Below are positions 50,896 to 60,937 of a DNA stretch of 64,000 nt, piece after piece. Numbering within the stretch: position 1 is the stretch's first letter; every line of letters begins with the position of its first letter. Below the pieces are notes generated by a model that did not search any database, was not told the origin of the DNA, and saw only the letters and a list, made by a program, of their open reading frames with translations. The stretch covers positions 310,001-374,000 of the forward strand of contig CAJJKN010000001.1 in assembly GCA_905188085.1 (NCBI GenBank), in the 5' to 3' direction. This stretch comes from an uncultured Bacillota bacterium (lineage in GTDB: Bacteria > Bacillota > Clostridia > Christensenellales > QAND01). The translations under genes were made by a program, and so were the position numbers.

Positions 50896-50901
50896 TATAC
50901 T
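50896..50901 (+). promoter_or_regulatory. Extended -10 promoter of the glycosyltransferase gene
   Basis: TGGTATACT (hexamer 50896-50901) just after yraN, no clear -35. Confidence 0.5.
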
Positions 50902-50931
50902 AAATGGAAATAGATGGAAAGGGGATGCAAG

Positions 50932-53900
50932 ATGAAGAAATTCAAATCGATCCTCTGCCTTTGTTTGTTGGTGTGCCTGGTGTTGTGCACCGGGTTTGCC
51001 AATGAAGAGGGAAACTTGATTGCCAATGGTGAATTTGCACAGGATGAGCAGGGCGCCTACGCTGTTTGGAGCACGGAAGGGGCTTTTTCTCTGTCTAAAA
51101 AAGAGGACGCGGAGATGGGCGAAGTGCTCAGCCTGGACACGCAGGAAAGCCGGGTGGCGTTTTATCAGACGGTACAGGTAAACACGGATACGATTTATTG
51201 CATGACGCTGGGCATTCGCGGAAAAGGGAGCGCCAAAATCAGCATTCGCGGGCTGGAATCGTCCTATTTGGAAGAGGAGCTGACGGGGCAATGGCAATAC
51301 CTTCAGCTTTATGGATTAACGGGCGAAGACCAGGAGGATATGCAGATTCAGTTTACCTTGACGGACGCTAGAAACGTGGAAATAGAGGAGCTTTCCTGCC
51401 TGGAGACAGACGAAGTGCCGGAGGAGGCAACGTATGTCTGGCTGTATGACAGGGACGCCTATGAAGAAGAGCAAAACGCCGAGCAGGCGGCGCGCACCAT
51501 TCACGGCACGCTGCCGGCGCTGCTCATCGCCGGGGCCTATGCAGCGGCGATATACGCCGTAGCGCGCAGGAAGGAAAATAAAGAAGAAGGCTTGCCGAAG
51601 CGGGTGGTGTATTTGGTGCTGGGCGGCGCGTTTGTGCTGTCTACGATTTTGGCGCTGGCTATCCGGGGCCATCAGACGGATATAAACTGCTTTACCGCCT
51701 GGGCCGGGCACGCGGCCAATGTGGGGCCGTGGAAATTTTACACCACCGGCATGTGGGCGGATTATCCGCCGGGCTATATTTTGGTCTTGTGGCTGGTGGG
51801 GCTGTTTGGCAAGCTGTTCGGCATGGGCACGGCCGGCATAGGCTTTGCGTATCTGGTAAAGCTGCCGGCGATTTTGGCGGATGTATTTTCGGCGTATCTG
51901 GTGTATAAACTGGCGAAAAAGCGGTTTTCGGAGAAAGGCGCGCTGTGTTTGTGTGCGCTGATGGCGCTAAACCCCATGAGCCTGCTGGACAGCGCGGCCT
52001 GGGGACAGATCGATTCGATTTTAACGCTGCTGGCAATCGGTTCGCTGTGGTGTTATACGCAAGGGAAAAAGCCGTGGGCGGCGGCGCTGTTTGTGCTGGG
52101 CGTGCTGGTAAAGCCGCAGATGCTGGTGTTTGGCCCGCTGTTGGCGGCGGCGTTTATTGCGGATATTGTGCGCGCGCCCAAGCAGGGCTTTAGGGAACTG
52201 GGCATTTCGGCGCTGTATGGCATTGCGGTGCTGCTGTTGGTTGTGCTGCCGTTTTCGCCGGGGCAGGAGCCGCTGTGGCTTTGGAACAAATATACCTCGG
52301 CCGCGGGCTCGTATCCGTATGCCACGGTAAACGCGTTTAACCTCTATGCGCTGTTTGGCGGAAACTGGATGGGCGACGGCACCGAACTGATCTTCGGCAT
52401 TACGGTAAAGCATTTTGGCATTGCGATGATTGTGATGATGTGCATTGTCTCCATCGTCATGTTTTTGGCGGCGAAGGAGAAAAAGGCGATTTTCCCGGCG
52501 GCGGCAGTGTTGCAATGGGGCATATTCCTCTGTTCGCATGCCATGCACGAGCGCTATCTGTTTCCGGCGATGCTGCTGTTGATGATCAGCTATTGCCTGT
52601 ATGGAGAGAAAAAGCTGCTGGCGGCGTTTGGCTGTGCCACGGCGGTTGCGTTTTTAAATTCCGTAGTGTGTTTATTTAACGATTCGCAGGCGCTTTTGGG
52701 CACGCCGCTGTATGTGGTGTTTGTGTCGCTGTTGAATATTGCGGGGTTTGCAGTTTGCGTAAACGCCTGCCTGGCTGCACTTTGGCCCAAGCACGCGGAA
52801 CAAACGGAACAGAAACAGGCGCCCAAAACGCCGCAATTAAATCTTGCCCCGCACGATGACGCGCCGCACAGAATGCATAAAAAAGACTGGCTTTTGGCGC
52901 TGGGCATTACGGCGGTGTATGCCGTGGTGGCGCTGATAAACCTGGGCTCTACCAAGGTGCCGGAAAGCGTATGGCGCACGCAGACGGCCGGGGAAAGCGC
53001 GATTTTGACCCTGGCGGAGGAAAGCCAGATTCAATCGCTGTATTTTTACCCGGGCGTGGGCGCGGGCACGCTGGATGTGCAACTGTCCGATGACGGGATA
53101 AACTTCAGGCAGGCGGCGTCTGTAAATGTGGAATACGGGCAGATGTATACCTGGCAGACGCTGGAAATCGGCGGCCGGGGCAAATATGTAAAGCTTATCA
53201 GCCAAAACAAAGGGCTGATGATCTGCGAAGCGGGGCTGTTTGATGATGCGGAAAACAGGCTGGAAATCGTTTCCGTGCAGCCGGGCGCCGAGGGGCAAAC
53301 CGGCGATGTTTCGGCGCTGACAGACGAACAATCGCTGATCAACACCAGCCCCACCTATATGGACGAAATGTATTTTGACGAGATCTACCATGCGCGCACG
53401 GCCTATGAACACCTGCACGGCATGCCCCCGTATGAAAATACGCACCCGCCGCTGGGCAAGGTGTTTATCATGCTGGGCGTTTGGCTGTTTGGGATGAACC
53501 CGTTTGGCTGGCGCATTGTGGGCACGCTGTTTGGCATCGGCATGCTGCCGCTGATGTATGCGCTGGCAAAGCGCGTAACCAAGAGCGAAAAATGGGCGGC
53601 GCTGGCCACGTTTTTGTTCGCGGCAGACGGGATGCATTTTGTGCAGACCCGCATTGCCACCATTGACGTATACGGCGTGTTTTTCATCATGGCAATGTGT
53701 TTATGCATGATGAAATACTGGCAGATGAATTTTTATGTGGACGGGCTGAAAAAGACCTTCCGGCCGCTGGGCGCGTGCGGCGTGCTGTTTGGCTTTGCCA
53801 TTGCCAGCAAGTGGATCGGGTTTTACGCAGGGGCCGGGCTGGCCGTGGCGTTTTTCACGACGATGTATAAGCGCTACCGGGAATATAAAACGGCCAAAGC

Positions 53901-54648
53901 GCTGCTGGAAGCCGATGCGGCCGGGGAAAACCGGGCGCTGTGCGAACAGATCACATCGCAATGGCTGAACTATACCATCAAAACGCTGCTGTTTTGCATC
54001 GGATTTTTCATTTTGATTCCCGCGGCGATTTATCTGTTGAGCTATCTGCCGTATCTGCTTTGCGCAGAAAAGCCGTATACGCTGTCCGGCGTGTGGGATG
54101 TGCAGACGTATATGTTTGACTACCACAGCACCTTGACGGCCACACACCCGTTCCAAAGCCCCTGGTATCAATGGCCGCTGATGATTCGGCCGATCTATTA
54201 CTATGCATGCAGCAGCGTGCCGGAGGGCATGATGCGCTCCATCGCGGCCTTTGGCAACCCGGCCGTATGGTGGACGGGGCTGTTGGGCGTAATCGCGTGC
54301 ATGGCGCTGTTATTGAAAAAAGCATGGCAAAAAGAGCCCAAGACCAAAAGCCTGGTTGTGTATGTATTGATCTGCCTGGCGGGCGCGTTTTTGCCTTGGG
54401 TATTCATCACGAGGGCAACGTTTATCTACCATTATTTTGCCTCTGTGCCGTTTATCATCTTGTGCATTTGCATTTTCGGGCAATGGCTTGTAAAACGCCG
54501 GCCGAAAGCAAAATGGGCGTTTATCGCGCTGGCAGCTGCGGCATTGGCGCTGTTTGTGCTGTTTTATCCGGTATGGAGCGGCGCTATGGTAAACAGGGCC
54601 TGGGCGCTGAAATGGCTGCGGTGGATGCCGTCGTGGTGGTTCTTCTAA
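50932..54648 (+). CDS. Double GT-C membrane glycosyltransferase with lectin-like domains (PMT family C-terminal half)
   Basis: 1238 residues. ATG 50932 is chosen for GGAAAGGGG upstream and because it begins a clean signal (KKFKSILCLCLLVCLVLC). Parts: N-terminal beta domain about 25-160 outside the membrane; first polytopic module about 190-620 with a GT-C-like loop GMWADYPPGY; a discoidin-like beta domain about 676-770; and a second polytopic module about 800-1238 of the protein-mannosyltransferase family, with YFDEIYHARTAYE (Asp816-Glu817) and ENTHPPLGK. Family enzymes move a sugar from a lipid carrier to a protein or wall polymer on the outer face. Two GT-C modules in one chain are unusual. 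Substrate unknown. Confidence 0.85.
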   Translation: MKKFKSILCLCLLVCLVLCTGFANEEGNLIANGEFAQDEQGAYAVWSTEGAFSLSKKEDAEMGEVLSLDTQESRVAFYQTVQVNTDTIYCMTLGIRGKGSAKISIRGLESSYLEEELTGQWQYLQLYGLTGEDQEDMQIQFTLTDARNVEIEELSCLETDEVPEEATYVWLYDRDAYEEEQNAEQAARTIHGTLPALLIAGAYAAAIYAVARRKENKEEGLPKRVVYLVLGGAFVLSTILALAIRGHQTDINCFTAWAGHAANVGPWKFYTTGMWADYPPGYILVLWLVGLFGKLFGMGTAGIGFAYLVKLPAILADVFSAYLVYKLAKKRFSEKGALCLCALMALNPMSLLDSAAWGQIDSILTLLAIGSLWCYTQGKKPWAAALFVLGVLVKPQMLVFGPLLAAAFIADIVRAPKQGFRELGISALYGIAVLLLVVLPFSPGQEPLWLWNKYTSAAGSYPYATVNAFNLYALFGGNWMGDGTELIFGITVKHFGIAMIVMMCIVSIVMFLAAKEKKAIFPAAAVLQWGIFLCSHAMHERYLFPAMLLLMISYCLYGEKKLLAAFGCATAVAFLNSVVCLFNDSQALLGTPLYVVFVSLLNIAGFAVCVNACLAALWPKHAEQTEQKQAPKTPQLNLAPHDDAPHRMHKKDWLLALGITAVYAVVALINLGSTKVPESVWRTQTAGESAILTLAEESQIQSLYFYPGVGAGTLDVQLSDDGINFRQAASVNVEYGQMYTWQTLEIGGRGKYVKLISQNKGLMICEAGLFDDAENRLEIVSVQPGAEGQTGDVSALTDEQSLINTSPTYMDEMYFDEIYHARTAYEHLHGMPPYENTHPPLGKVFIMLGVWLFGMNPFGWRIVGTLFGIGMLPLMYALAKRVTKSEKWAALATFLFAADGMHFVQTRIATIDVYGVFFIMAMCLCMMKYWQMNFYVDGLKKTFRPLGACGVLFGFAIASKWIGFYAGAGLAVAFFTTMYKRYREYKTAKALLEADAAGENRALCEQITSQWLNYTIKTLLFCIGFFILIPAAIYLLSYLPYLLCAEKPYTLSGVWDVQTYMFDYHSTLTATHPFQSPWYQWPLMIRPIYYYACSSVPEGMMRSIAAFGNPAVWWTGLLGVIACMALLLKKAWQKEPKTKSLVVYVLICLAGAFLPWVFITRATFIYHYFASVPFIILCICIFGQWLVKRRPKAKWAFIALAAAALALFVLFYPVWSGAMVNRAWALKWLRWMPSWWFF

Positions 54649-54670
54649 AAACAAGAGGGGGGAACTTGTT

Positions 54671-56194
54671 TTGCTGGCGAAGATTCAAAGCTTTGGGTTG
54701 TTTGGCATGGTGGGTTATCCGGTGCAGGTGGAAGTGGATGTAACGGGCGGCCTGCCTGCGTTTGAACTGGTGGGTCTGCCGGATGCGGCGGTAAAAGAAT
54801 CGCGCGAAAGGGTGCGCAGCGCGCTGAAAAACAGCGGCTTTACCTACCCGCCGCAGCGCATTACGGTAAACCTGGCGCCGGCGGACGTGCGCAAGGAAGG
54901 GCCGATGTATGATTTGCCGATGGCCATTGGGCTGTTGGCGGCCTCGGAGCGTATTGCCGGGGAAAACGCGGCGCCCTATTGCTTTTTGGGCGAACTTTCG
55001 CTGGATGGGGCGCTGCGCCCGATTTCCGGCGTGTTGGCCATGGCGATAGAGGCGCGAAAGCAAGGCTATACAAAACTGATCTTGCCGGAGGAAAACGCAG
55101 AGGAGGCCAGCTATATCGAAGGGCTGCGCGTATACGGCTGCCAAAGCCTGGGGCAGGCCGTGGCGTTTTTGGAAGGGAAAATAACGATAGAGCCGCAGGC
55201 CGTGCACCGCTGGCAAAGCGGACAAGACGAAGTGCAATCCTGCGATTTTTCGCAGATCAAAGGCCAGCAGGGCGCAAAGCGCGCCATGGAGATTGCCGCG
55301 GCCGGCGGGCATAATATTTTATTGATCGGCCCGCCGGGATCTGGCAAAACCATGCTGGCCAAGGCGATGAACAGCATTTTGCCGGATTTAACGTTTGAAG
55401 AGGCGCTGGAAATTACAAAGATACATTCTGTGGCGGGGCAGACCAAAGGGCGCGGGCTGGTAAGCTGCCGGCCGTTTCGCGCGCCGCACCACAGCATTTC
55501 CACCGCTGCCTTGGCAGGCGGCGGGGCAAAGGCGCGGCCGGGCGAAGTGAGCCTGGCGCACGGCGGCGTGTTGTTTTTGGATGAGCTGCCGGAATTTAAA
55601 AGGGACGCGCTGGAGGCGCTGCGCCAGCCGCTGGAGGACCACAGCGTGACGGTGTCCCGCGTGAACGCGACGGCAACGTACCCGGCGCGGTTTATGCTGG
55701 TGGCGGCGATGAACCCCTGCCCCTGCGGGCAATACGGCACGGGAGACTGCCGCTGCACACCCAACCAGATCCACCGCTATTTAAACCGAATCAGCGGCCC
55801 GCTGCTGGACAGGATAGACCTTGAAGTGGAAATGGGCGCCGTGGCGTATGAGGAGATGACGGCGGAGACAAACGAAGAGAGCAGCCAAACGGTAAAACAG
55901 CGCGTGGATTTGGCCCGGCAAAGGCAGCTGGCGCGCTATGAAGGACAAAAGATCTATTGCAATGCACAATTGGATTCCAGATTGACCAAAGCGCACTGTA
56001 AGCTGGATACTGAAGGAGAAACCGTTTTGCGCCATGCGTTTGACAACCTGGGCCTGTCCGCCAGGGCCTACGGGCGCATATTGAAAGTGGCGCGCACGAT
56101 TGCGGATTTGGACGGCAGCGAAAGCATCTTGGTGCAGCATGTGGCGGAGGCCGTGCAATACCGCAGTTTGGACCGAAAATATTGGGGGAATTAA
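54671..56194 (+). CDS. comM: ComM/YifB family Mg-chelatase-like AAA ATPase
   Basis: 507 residues. TTG 54671 follows AGAGGGGGGAAC. Order: N-terminal Lon-like domain (TGGLPAFELVGLPDAAVKESRERV), Walker A IGPPGSGKTMLAKAMN, Walker B GVLFLDELPEF, C-terminal Mg-chelatase part with a Cys cluster CPCGQYGTGDCRC. Homologs are branch-migration helicases acting on integrated DNA during transformation. It is next to dprA, which supports a DNA-uptake role. Confidence 0.94.
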   Translation: MLAKIQSFGLFGMVGYPVQVEVDVTGGLPAFELVGLPDAAVKESRERVRSALKNSGFTYPPQRITVNLAPADVRKEGPMYDLPMAIGLLAASERIAGENAAPYCFLGELSLDGALRPISGVLAMAIEARKQGYTKLILPEENAEEASYIEGLRVYGCQSLGQAVAFLEGKITIEPQAVHRWQSGQDEVQSCDFSQIKGQQGAKRAMEIAAAGGHNILLIGPPGSGKTMLAKAMNSILPDLTFEEALEITKIHSVAGQTKGRGLVSCRPFRAPHHSISTAALAGGGAKARPGEVSLAHGGVLFLDELPEFKRDALEALRQPLEDHSVTVSRVNATATYPARFMLVAAMNPCPCGQYGTGDCRCTPNQIHRYLNRISGPLLDRIDLEVEMGAVAYEEMTAETNEESSQTVKQRVDLARQRQLARYEGQKIYCNAQLDSRLTKAHCKLDTEGETVLRHAFDNLGLSARAYGRILKVARTIADLDGSESILVQHVAEAVQYRSLDRKYWGN

Positions 56195-56198
56195 AGCG

Positions 56199-57302
56199 TT
56201 GACCGAAGAACAAGCCTATATCATCTGGCTGAGCAGCATACACCAGATCGGCCCGAAAAAATATAAGGATTTAATGCGCTATTACGGCAGCGCCAAAGCT
56301 GTATATGAACAGGCCGAAGCGGGCGAGATAAAATCCTGGCCGGGCTGGGGCGAAAAGACGGCGCTTTTGCTGGAAAAAGCGCGCAATGCAAGGCGCCTGG
56401 AGGATGTATGCACGACGCTGGAAAAGCAGGATGTATCGGTATATTTTAAGGGTGAAGAAGGATACCCTGCGCTGTTGAATGAAATTTACGATCCGCCGCC
56501 GGTGTTGTATGTGCGCGGAGCCATGGCGCCGGATCTGCCGAAATGTTTGGCGATGGTGGGCACCAGGCACTGTACGCGATACGGCCGGGAGGCGGCGCAA
56601 ACGCTGGCTTCAGCGCTGTGCGAAAGCGGATGCACAATCGTTTCCGGCATGGCAAGGGGCATAGACACCAGCGCGCACCTTGGCGCATTGAAAGCGGGCG
56701 GATTTACCGTGGCGGTGCTGGGCTGCGGGCCGGATGTGATCTATCCGCCGGAAAACCAAAAGGTATATGAACAAATCCTGCAAAGCGGCTGTGTAATTTC
56801 GGAATATTACCCGGGCACAGTGCCCTCTGCCGGCAACTTTCCGGCGAGAAACCGCATCATCAGCGGTATGTGCCAAGGGGTGGTTGTGGTGGAAAGCAGG
56901 GAAAAGGGCGGCTCGATGATCACGGTGCGCATGGCGCAAGAACAGGGCCGCGATGTGTTTGCCGTGCCGGGCAACATCAATTCGCCGGCCTCCAAGGGCA
57001 CAAACCGGCTTTTATGCGAAGGGGCGCCGCCGGCCACTTCGGCAGAGGATATTTTATATGGCATGGGCTGGGAGAAAAAGCGGGAGAAAAAGCAGGCGCA
57101 AACAGAGGAAAAACCCGCGCTCAGCCCGGAAGAAACCGTGATTTATGACCTGTTGGAACAGGGGGCTTTGCCGTATGACGCGCTGTGCCAAATGACAAAG
57201 ATGGCCCAGGGCGCGCTTTCCTCGTGCTTGACATTGATGGAAATTCGCGGAATAATAAGACAATTGCCAGGTAGGATCTATGAATTGATATATAAGGAAT
57301 AG
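56199..57302 (+). CDS. dprA: DNA processing protein DprA
   Basis: 367 residues from TTG 56199 behind GGGGGAA; the longer frame upstream overlaps comM. Rossmann-like core: GTRHCTRYGREAAQTLA, SGMARGIDTSAHLGAL, VLGCGPDVIYPPEN, ARNRIISGM. A C-terminal winged-helix domain follows an acidic/basic linker at about 285-300. It loads RecA on incoming single-stranded DNA. Confidence 0.95.
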   Translation: MTEEQAYIIWLSSIHQIGPKKYKDLMRYYGSAKAVYEQAEAGEIKSWPGWGEKTALLLEKARNARRLEDVCTTLEKQDVSVYFKGEEGYPALLNEIYDPPPVLYVRGAMAPDLPKCLAMVGTRHCTRYGREAAQTLASALCESGCTIVSGMARGIDTSAHLGALKAGGFTVAVLGCGPDVIYPPENQKVYEQILQSGCVISEYYPGTVPSAGNFPARNRIISGMCQGVVVVESREKGGSMITVRMAQEQGRDVFAVPGNINSPASKGTNRLLCEGAPPATSAEDILYGMGWEKKREKKQAQTEEKPALSPEETVIYDLLEQGALPYDALCQMTKMAQGALSSCLTLMEIRGIIRQLPGRIYELIYKE

Positions 57303-57327
57303 AGAATCTCCCAAAACGGAGGAAAGA

Positions 57328-59631
57328 ATGGAAGAGAGCATTAAACAGACAACGCAGGCCGCAGAGACAGAAACCACGGCGGCCAAGAAAACCACGGCAA
57401 AAAAGACTGCGGCGAAGAAAACTACGACAAAAAAAGCAGCGGCCAAGAAACCCGCCACTAAAAAGACGACGAAAAAAGAGGGCGAGGCCAAACCCGCCGC
57501 CAAGCGTCGCAAGGCCCATGCCAAGGGCGCTACGCTGGTGATTGTGGAATCCCCGGCCAAGGCGCATACCATAGGCAAATTTTTGGGCTCGAAATATTAT
57601 GTGACGGCCTCGCAGGGGCATGTGCGCGATTTGCCGAAAAAGCAGCTGGGCGTGGATGTGGAAAACGGCTTTACCCCGAAATATACACAGATGACGGGCA
57701 AGAGCGCGATTTTGTCCGAAATAAAGACGGAGGCCAAGGCGGCAGACCATGTGCTGCTTGCAACCGACCCGGACCGCGAGGGAGAAGCTATCAGCTGGCA
57801 CATTGCCAAGGTGCTGGGCATAGACGAAAACAGCGATTGCCGAATCGAATTTAACGAGATTACCGAAAAGGCCGTGAAAAATGCCATAGAGCATGCGCGT
57901 CCGATTGATGTGGACCGCGTGAACGCCCAGCAGGCGCGCCGGATTTTGGATAGGCTGGTGGGGTATAAAATCAGCCCGATCTTATGGAAAAAGGTGCGCA
58001 CGGGCCTGTCCGCAGGGCGGGTACAGAGCGTGGCGGTGCGGATGATTTGCGACAGAGACCGCGAAATCGAAGCGTTTGAGCCGCAGGAATATTGGACGCT
58101 GTCCGCCCGGTTTTCCGAGGAAAAGCAGGGGCAAAAGTTTGAAGCCAAGCTGGAAAAGATAAACCGCAAAAAAGCCGAACTGAAAGACAAGGTGCAGGCG
58201 GAAACCGTGCAGGAGGATGTGTGCGGCTATGAATATAAGGTAAAGAGCGTAAAAAAGGGCAAGCGTACCAGAAAAGCCCCGGCGCCGTTTACCACCAGCA
58301 CATTGCAGCAGGAATCTTCCCGCAAACTGGGCTACAGCCCTTCCAACACCATGCGCTTGGCGCAGCAGCTGTATGAAGGGATAGATTTGGAAGGCCAGGG
58401 CGCCGTGGGTTTGGTGACATATATCCGTACGGACAGCGTGCGCATTGCGGCAGAGGCCGTATCCCAGGCGCGCGAATATATCGAAAAGACGTTTGGCCCG
58501 CAGTATTTGCCGGAAAAGCCGAACTTTTACAGAAACAGAAACCGTTCGCAAGACGCGCATGAGGCCATCCGCCCGACGTCTTTATACCGCACACCGAAAA
58601 GCATGAAAGGCAGCCTGGACGCACAGCAATACAGGCTGTATGAACTGATTTACAACCGCTTTGTGGCCAGCCAGATGGCGGGCGAGGTGTCCGATACGCT
58701 GACGGCGGACATTGAAGGCGGGCCGTATACGTTTAGAACCACGGGCAGCATTGTGCGCTTTGACGGATACCGCGTATTGTATGTGGAAGGCAAAGACGAA
58801 AAGGAAGAAGAGGGCGCAAGCCAGCTGCCGGAACTGGAGGAAGGCGTGGACTGCACACTGGAAAAGGCGGAAGGCAAACAGCACTTTACCCAGCCGCCGG
58901 CCAGGTTTAGCGAAGCGACGCTGGTAAAAGCGCTGGAAGAGCAGGGCATCGGCCGGCCGAGCACCTACGCTACCATCATCTCTACCATCATAGACCGCGA
59001 ATATATCGAGCGCGAGGGGCGCCAGCTTCGGGCAACGCAGCTGGGCTTTATCGTCAACGATTTTATGAAGAAAAATTTCCCGCAGATTGTGGATACCAAG
59101 TTTACCGCCGAGATGGAAACCAAGCTGGACGAGGTGGAAGAAGGGCAGGACGATTGGCAAAAGATGCTGGGCGATTTTTATACGCCGTTTGCCGAGACGC
59201 TGGAAAAGGCCACAAACACCGAGCGGGTGAAAATGCCGGAGGAAGTGACGGACATTCCCTGCGAAAAATGCGGGGCGATGATGGTGGTGAAAAGCGGACG
59301 CTACGGCAAATTTTTGGCCTGCCCGAACTACCCGGAATGCAAAAATACAAAGCCGCTGATTGAGGACATCGGCGTGCCGTGCCCGAAGTGCGGGAAAAAA
59401 GTGGTGAAGAAAAAATCCAAACGGGGCAAGGTGTTTTTTGGCTGTGAAGGATATCCGGAATGCGATTTTGTATCGTGGGATCAGCCGGTATTGGATAAAT
59501 GCGAGGTTTGCGGCGGCGATATGGTGCTGAAATTCGGCAGAAACAGGGTGCCGTATCATCAATGCACAAACCCGGAATGCAAACACAGGCAATATACCAA
59601 AAAGGAAAAGAAAAAAGATGAGACAACCTGA
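57328..59631 (+). CDS. topA: DNA topoisomerase I with a basic N-terminal tail
   Basis: 767 residues. The TOPRIM domain begins at about residue 69 (TLVIVESPAKAHTIGKFLG, ATDPDREGEAISWH). Active-site Tyr365 lies in TYIRTDS. Three C-terminal zinc-ribbon motifs start CEKCGAMM, CPKCGKKV and CEVCGGDM. The first about 66 residues are an Ala-Lys-Thr-rich tail of repeated AAKKT-like units, which most Firmicute TopA proteins lack at this end; it resembles histone-H1-like DNA-binding tails. ATG behind CGGAGGAAAG. Last 14 bases overlap trmFO. Confidence 0.97.
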   Translation: MEESIKQTTQAAETETTAAKKTTAKKTAAKKTTTKKAAAKKPATKKTTKKEGEAKPAAKRRKAHAKGATLVIVESPAKAHTIGKFLGSKYYVTASQGHVRDLPKKQLGVDVENGFTPKYTQMTGKSAILSEIKTEAKAADHVLLATDPDREGEAISWHIAKVLGIDENSDCRIEFNEITEKAVKNAIEHARPIDVDRVNAQQARRILDRLVGYKISPILWKKVRTGLSAGRVQSVAVRMICDRDREIEAFEPQEYWTLSARFSEEKQGQKFEAKLEKINRKKAELKDKVQAETVQEDVCGYEYKVKSVKKGKRTRKAPAPFTTSTLQQESSRKLGYSPSNTMRLAQQLYEGIDLEGQGAVGLVTYIRTDSVRIAAEAVSQAREYIEKTFGPQYLPEKPNFYRNRNRSQDAHEAIRPTSLYRTPKSMKGSLDAQQYRLYELIYNRFVASQMAGEVSDTLTADIEGGPYTFRTTGSIVRFDGYRVLYVEGKDEKEEEGASQLPELEEGVDCTLEKAEGKQHFTQPPARFSEATLVKALEEQGIGRPSTYATIISTIIDREYIEREGRQLRATQLGFIVNDFMKKNFPQIVDTKFTAEMETKLDEVEEGQDDWQKMLGDFYTPFAETLEKATNTERVKMPEEVTDIPCEKCGAMMVVKSGRYGKFLACPNYPECKNTKPLIEDIGVPCPKCGKKVVKKKSKRGKVFFGCEGYPECDFVSWDQPVLDKCEVCGGDMVLKFGRNRVPYHQCTNPECKHRQYTKKEKKKDETT

Positions 59632-60925
59632 CGCCATTGTTATCGGCGGCGGGCTGGCGGGGTGCGAGGCGGCCTGGCAGCTGGCAAACCGGGGCAAGAC
59701 GGTGGAACTGTGGGAAATGAAACCGCTGTGTTTTTCGCCGGCGCATAAAAATAAAGATTTGGCGGAGCTGGTTTGCAGCAATTCGCTCAAAGCAAAAAAA
59801 GAGGACAGCGCCTCCGGCATATTAAAGCGGGAGATGCGCGCGCTGGGTTCGCTGCTGTTGGAATGCGCAGAACAAACGGCGGTGCCGGCCGGCGGGGCGC
59901 TGGCGGTGGACCGCGGGAAATTTGCGCAGCTTGCCACGGAGAAAATAGAAAGCCACCCCAACATAAAAAGAATGGCAAAGCGGGCAGAGCGCTTGCCGGA
60001 GCACCCGTGTGTGATTGTGGCAACGGGGCCGTTGACAGACGGGCCGCTGGCAGAGCAGATTCAACAGCTGTGCGGGGCGCCGCTGTCGTTTTACGATGCG
60101 GCAGCGCCGATTGTTTCGCTGGAAAGCTTGGATTTATCCCGGGCGTTTTATGCCGGGCGCTATGACCAGCCGGACGATTATTTGAACTGCCCGATGACAA
60201 AAGACGAATACGACGCGTTTTACAATGCGCTGATGAGCGCCGAACGCGCGCCACTGCATGAATTTGACAAGGTGACGCATTTTGAAGGCTGTATGCCGAT
60301 CGAGGCTATTGCGGCAAGGGGCTACCAGACGCCGCTGTTTGGACCGATGAGCCCCAAAGGCCTGACAGACCCCGCTACCGGCCGATGGCCGTATGCGGCC
60401 GTGCAGCTGCGCAGAGAGGACAAGGCCGGCACGATGTTTAACCTGGTCGGCTTTCAGACGAATTTGAAATTCGGGGAGCAAAAGCGGGTCTTTGGCATGA
60501 TCCCGGCGCTGAAAAACGCGGAATATCTGCGTTACGGCGTGATGCACAGAAATACCTACCTGCCCAAGCAGACGCTGGATTTTCATCTGGCGCTGAAGCA
60601 AAACCCGGCGGTGTGCTTTGCCGGGCAGATTACCGGCGTGGAAGGATATGTGGAATCCATGGCGATGGGGCTGTGGGCCGGGCTGTGTTGCGGGATGAAA
60701 CTGGAAGGGAAACAGCCGCCCGTTTTGCCGAACGATACGGCCATGGGGGCGCTGCTGGCGTATGTCAGCGGGTATGACGGCAAAGATTTTCAGCCCATGA
60801 ATATGAATTTTGGGCTGATGGCCCCGATGGAAACAAAGAGAATGCCCAAAGCGGAAAAGCAGAAGCTGAGAAGCCGTTGGGCCAAGGAGCAATTTGAAAA
60901 GGCGATGTTTGACAGCCAACGATGA
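59618..60925 (+). CDS. trmFO: Methylenetetrahydrofolate-tRNA-(uracil-5)-methyltransferase TrmFO
   Basis: 435 residues. The flavin enzyme makes T54 in tRNA using methylene-THF. The FAD motif is VIGGGLAGCEAAWQLANRG; also ELVCSNSLKA and GQITGVEGYVESMAMGL. ATG within the end of topA, behind AAAAGGAAAAG. In Bacillus a recombinase gene separates trmFO from hslV; here hslV follows after 12 bases. Confidence 0.96.
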   Translation: MRQPDAIVIGGGLAGCEAAWQLANRGKTVELWEMKPLCFSPAHKNKDLAELVCSNSLKAKKEDSASGILKREMRALGSLLLECAEQTAVPAGGALAVDRGKFAQLATEKIESHPNIKRMAKRAERLPEHPCVIVATGPLTDGPLAEQIQQLCGAPLSFYDAAAPIVSLESLDLSRAFYAGRYDQPDDYLNCPMTKDEYDAFYNALMSAERAPLHEFDKVTHFEGCMPIEAIAARGYQTPLFGPMSPKGLTDPATGRWPYAAVQLRREDKAGTMFNLVGFQTNLKFGEQKRVFGMIPALKNAEYLRYGVMHRNTYLPKQTLDFHLALKQNPAVCFAGQITGVEGYVESMAMGLWAGLCCGMKLEGKQPPVLPNDTAMGALLAYVSGYDGKDFQPMNMNFGLMAPMETKRMPKAEKQKLRSRWAKEQFEKAMFDSQR

Positions 60926-60937
60926 AGGAGGCAAACT

